Source: Methylobacter sp.
GTDB taxonomy: Bacteria > Pseudomonadota > Gammaproteobacteria > Methylococcales > Methylomonadaceae
Length of the DNA: 8,296 nucleotides
Direction: 5' to 3'
Assembly (NCBI GenBank): GCA_028714995.1
Contig: JAQTLI010000099.1
Span: forward strand, 1 to 8,296
How positions within the stretch are numbered: the first letter of the stretch is position 1; each line of letters starts with the position of its first letter. This document shows, in pieces, positions 6,337-8,296 of this stretch. Under the pieces are notes generated by a model. The model ran no database searches. It saw nothing but the letters and a program-made list of their open reading frames with translations, and had not been told where the DNA came from. Made by a program: the position numbers and the translations under genes.

Positions 6337-6372
6337 ATTCACATAAACACTCTGATTCATGTGAACACTCTG
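6337..6372. repeat. Tandem 18-bp direct repeat
   Basis: Two adjacent 18-bp units (6337-6354 and 6355-6372) both start ATTCA and end AACACTCTG. They agree at 15 of 18 positions, with the differences confined to the middle. They lie 92 to 127 nt upstream of the secreted-protein start. A tandem protein-binding site is possible, as is a local duplication. Confidence 0.6.
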
Positions 6373-6425
6373 GGTTGGTTGATTTGCTGTCTTATTCGCT
6401 AGCAATCCCAGTTGCTAATATTGCA

Positions 6426-6441
6426 CTCACAAATCGTGCCA
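6426..6441 (-). promoter_or_regulatory. Possible sigma-54 promoter, good -24 but poor -12
   Basis: On the minus strand TGGCACG (6441-6435) matches the sigma-54 -24 consensus completely. The -12 block at the required distance reads GTGAG (6430-6426) where TTGCA/T is expected, so the essential GC is missing. It points toward the secreted-protein gene and lies 88 to 147 nt from the heptamer cluster, a usual enhancer distance. The -12 mismatch keeps confidence low. Confidence 0.25.
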
Positions 6442-6528
6442 ATCGTGATAATTAGTAAAAAACACGCGTATTATCAAGGTGTTATTGTTATTTTTTATAA
6501 AGTGATTCGAGCGGTGCGAGCAGCGTGA

Positions 6529-6588
6529 TGAGACACATTTGCGACTCAATACTGTCTCACAGCTGTCTCATAGGACAATTGTGAGACA
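6529..6588. promoter_or_regulatory. Cluster of four TGAGACA/TGTCTCA heptamers, probable enhancer
   Basis: TGAGACA occurs at 6529-6535 and 6582-6588, and its reverse complement TGTCTCA at 6553-6559 and 6564-6570. The two middle copies are 11 bp apart, about one helical turn. The outer parts form an 11-bp perfect inverted repeat: ACTGTCTCACA (6551-6561) against TGTGAGACAGT (6580-6590). Such repeated sites are typical of upstream activator sequences bound by Fis-type HTH enhancer-binding proteins, and one is encoded next door. That the neighbour binds here is inference. Confidence 0.6.
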
Positions 6589-6652
6589 GTCTTCAGGTAA
6601 AACCGAAGATTATAGGATTTTGCGTCCTGGGAAGGGAGCGGATGCAGGCTTG

Positions 6653-6675
6653 AAAAAGGGGCCGGCATGGCCGGC
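6653..6675 (-). terminator. Rho-independent terminator of the sigma-54 activator gene
   Basis: On the minus strand the two GCCGGC arms (6675-6670 and 6666-6661) pair around a 3-nt loop. Three C and then five T (6657-6653) follow. It starts seven bases after the stop codon at 6683-6685 and should separate the activator from the region downstream. Confidence 0.75.
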
Positions 6676-6682
6676 AGCTGGA

Positions 6683-8296
6683 TTATCGATCCTGAGAAAT
6701 GTTCAGTTCAGCCAAGCGCCTATAGAAAGTGGCCCGGCTGATACCGAGCAGCTTGGCGGCTTGTTGGCGGTTGCCGCCGGTTTTTTTCAGGGCGGCCAGA
6801 ATGCAGCCCCGCTCGTCACCCACGGCGGTCATAGGTTCGATAACGGCGGACACAGCGCCCCGGCTGAGTTCGGGAGGCAGGTCCTGGGGATTGATGCACT
6901 CATCTTTGCAATGGATGACGGCGTAGTCCACGCAGGCTTTCAGTTCGCGCACATTGCCCGGCCAGTCGTAATTCAGCAGGCATTGCATGGCTTCGGTGCC
7001 GAACCGTGGCTGAGTCCGGCTGGAAAAGTGATGGCTCTGGCTGAGGAATGATTCAACCAGAAGCGGAATGTCAGTTTTGCGTTCCCGAAGGGCTGGCACA
7101 TAAAGCCGTGCCACTCGAAGCCGATAGAGCAGGTCCTCGCGGAAGCGGCCTTCACGGGCCTCGTTGGCCAGATCCTTGTGCGTGGCTACCAGGATCCGTA
7201 CATCCACCTTGCGTGTCCGGGTTTCTCCAAGACGGGTTATTTCTTTTTCCTGCAGCACGCGCAGCAGGCTGGCCTGCATGCTCAGGGGCAGGTCGCCGAT
7301 CTCGTCCAGAAACAGGGTGCCTCCGTGAGCGGCCTCGAAAAACCCCTCCTGATCCTTGACGGCGCCCGTAAATGCCCCTTTGCGGTGGCCGAAGAGCTGG
7401 CTGGTCAGCAGCGACTCGCTAAGGCCGGCAGAGTTGACGGCGATGAAAGGCCCGTCCTTGCGCGGACTGGCCGCATGGATGCTGTGGGCGACCAGTTCCT
7501 TGCCGACCCCGGTTTCGCCATCGATCAGCACCGTCCAGTCACCGCGCGCCACATCATCGATGAGCCGGTAAAGCTCCCGCATAGGCTCGCAGTTGCCGAG
7601 CATCCGGCCGTAGCGGCTCTCTTCGATGGTTTGCCGCAGTTGATGGATTTCGGTGACGTCGTAGAGCAGCAGAATATGGCGGTCGGGGACCTGGGGATCG
7701 TCGCGCACATCGCATTCCACCCAGTATGCTGTCTGATCCGCTCCCTGCCAATGCAGGGTGATGCGATGGCGTTCGGCGGGCGGTAGGTCCAGCAACTGCT
7801 GCAATTGTAATTTTGACTGTATCCCGAAAGGCAACACCTGATCCCAGGGCTGGCCCATGGCGGTGTTGCGATCGATGCCGGCAAAGTGCTCACAGGATTC
7901 GCTGACAAATTCCACGCGATGATCGGCGTCCAGCATCAGGGTGCCCACCCGGAATTGATTGAGGAGAACCAATAGATTTTCCTGGCTTTTCTTGAGTTCG
8001 GCCAGGGTATGCTCGGCTAGCGCCTCGGCTGCCTTGCGCTCGGAAATGTCGCGCACGATACCCTTAAACACGCTGCCCCGTGGGAGTTTTATCTCGGTCA
8101 CAGCGAGGTCGACGGGGAATACGGTTCCGTCCTTCCGGAGCGCGGACATTTCCCGGACGGTCCCGAGCATTTTAGCTCGGCCGATTTTCAGGTAGTTCTC
8201 AAAATAGCGGTCATGCTTGCTGTGGTACGGCTCAGGCATCAGCAACTTTACGTTATGGCCCAGCAGTTCTTCCGGGCTGTAGCCGAACATATGCTC
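6683..8296 (-). CDS. Sigma-54-dependent activator with FixL-like PAS sensor (5' end beyond the window)
   Basis: The frame is open through the right edge (538 codons). The ATG at 8290 falls inside the first PAS domain, so the real start lies outside. Residues are numbered from that ATG. Domains in order: PAS 1 (to about 85), a helical linker, PAS 2 (about 105-215), the AAA+ sigma-54 interaction domain (about 228-460) and a C-terminal Fis-type HTH (about 503-527). The ATPase has Walker A GETGVGKE (258-265), the sigma-54-contacting GAFTGA loop (305-310), Walker B GTLFLDE (324-330), the FREDLLYRL segment (383-391) and WPGNVREL (443-450), so it looks fully active. PAS 1 resembles the haem PAS of FixL; His26 in SKHDRY and Arg46 align with the FixL haem ligand (His200) and distal Arg220. 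No receiver domain is visible, so sensing is probably direct. The gene is GC-rich compared with the rest of the window. Its signal and targets are inferred, not shown. Confidence 0.93.
   Translation of the reverse strand, partial: EHMFGYSPEELLGHNVKLLMPEPYHSKHDRYFENYLKIGRAKMLGTVREMSALRKDGTVFPVDLAVTEIKLPRGSVFKGIVRDISERKAAEALAEHTLAELKKSQENLLVLLNQFRVGTLMLDADHRVEFVSESCEHFAGIDRNTAMGQPWDQVLPFGIQSKLQLQQLLDLPPAERHRITLHWQGADQTAYWVECDVRDDPQVPDRHILLLYDVTEIHQLRQTIEESRYGRMLGNCEPMRELYRLIDDVARGDWTVLIDGETGVGKELVAHSIHAASPRKDGPFIAVNSAGLSESLLTSQLFGHRKGAFTGAVKDQEGFFEAAHGGTLFLDEIGDLPLSMQASLLRVLQEKEITRLGETRTRKVDVRILVATHKDLANEAREGRFREDLLYRLRVARLYVPALRERKTDIPLLVESFLSQSHHFSSRTQPRFGTEAMQCLLNYDWPGNVRELKACVDYAVIHCKDECINPQDLPPELSRGAVSAVIEPMTAVGDERGCILAALKKTGGNRQQAAKLLGISRATFYRRLAELNISQDR

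Larger units (their letters stand above)
6246..6682. other. Regulatory intergenic region between the sigma-54 activator and the secreted-protein gene
   Basis: Both flanking genes are on the minus strand. From right to left the region holds the terminator of the activator gene, a cluster of TGAGACA/TGTCTCA heptamers, a sigma-54-like -24 element, a tandem 18-bp repeat and a hairpin close to the start codon at 6245. Open frames here (plus 6246-6455, and the plus frame from 6539) are incidental. Confidence 0.6.

Noticed and set aside
7178..7786. 202-codon plus-strand ORF inside the activator gene
   Set aside because: It is the antisense shadow of a GC-rich gene with intact AAA+ motifs on the minus strand.

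Overview
The window looks like a chromosomal accessory stretch of a Gram-negative bacterium, most likely a beta- or gammaproteobacterium. This rests on a Tat signal, a b561-type membrane cytochrome, a sigma-54 enhancer-binding regulator and an AlgI-type acyltransferase. I cannot name the genus; that placement is inference from protein families only. The left and middle parts are relatively AT-rich, while the regulator gene at the right end is clearly GC-rich, so the blocks may differ in history.

Layout: (1) 1-1350, minus strand: the first 450 residues of an MBOAT O-acyltransferase whose 3' end lies beyond the left edge. (2) 1351-2511: about 1.1 kb with no convincing large gene. It holds several inverted repeats, two facing DnaA-box-like nonamers and one 19-codon ORF with a very strong ribosome binding site. 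(3) 2512-3255, plus strand: a four-helix di-haem cytochrome b561-type protein. (4) 3427-4752, plus strand: a histidine/serine-decarboxylase-like PLP enzyme that carries a twin-arginine, lipoprotein-type signal. (5) 4753-5252: a convergent intergenic region with two hairpins. (6) 5253-6245, minus strand: a secreted protein built from two related beta-rich repeats. (7) 6246-6682: a regulatory region with a tandem 18-bp repeat, a weak sigma-54-like element, four TGAGACA/TGTCTCA heptamers and a terminator. (8) 6683-8296, minus strand: a sigma-54-dependent activator with a FixL-like PAS domain, cut by the right edge.

Two possible functional units stand out. First, the cytochrome and the exported PLP enzyme are consecutive on the plus strand and would both act at the cytoplasmic membrane or periplasm. 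Second, the sigma-54 activator, the heptamer cluster and the secreted repeat protein are arranged like a regulator, enhancer and target set. In the first PAS domain the residues matching the haem-ligand histidine and the distal arginine of FixL are kept, so oxygen or another gas is a reasonable candidate signal. Both units are inferences from arrangement and motifs.
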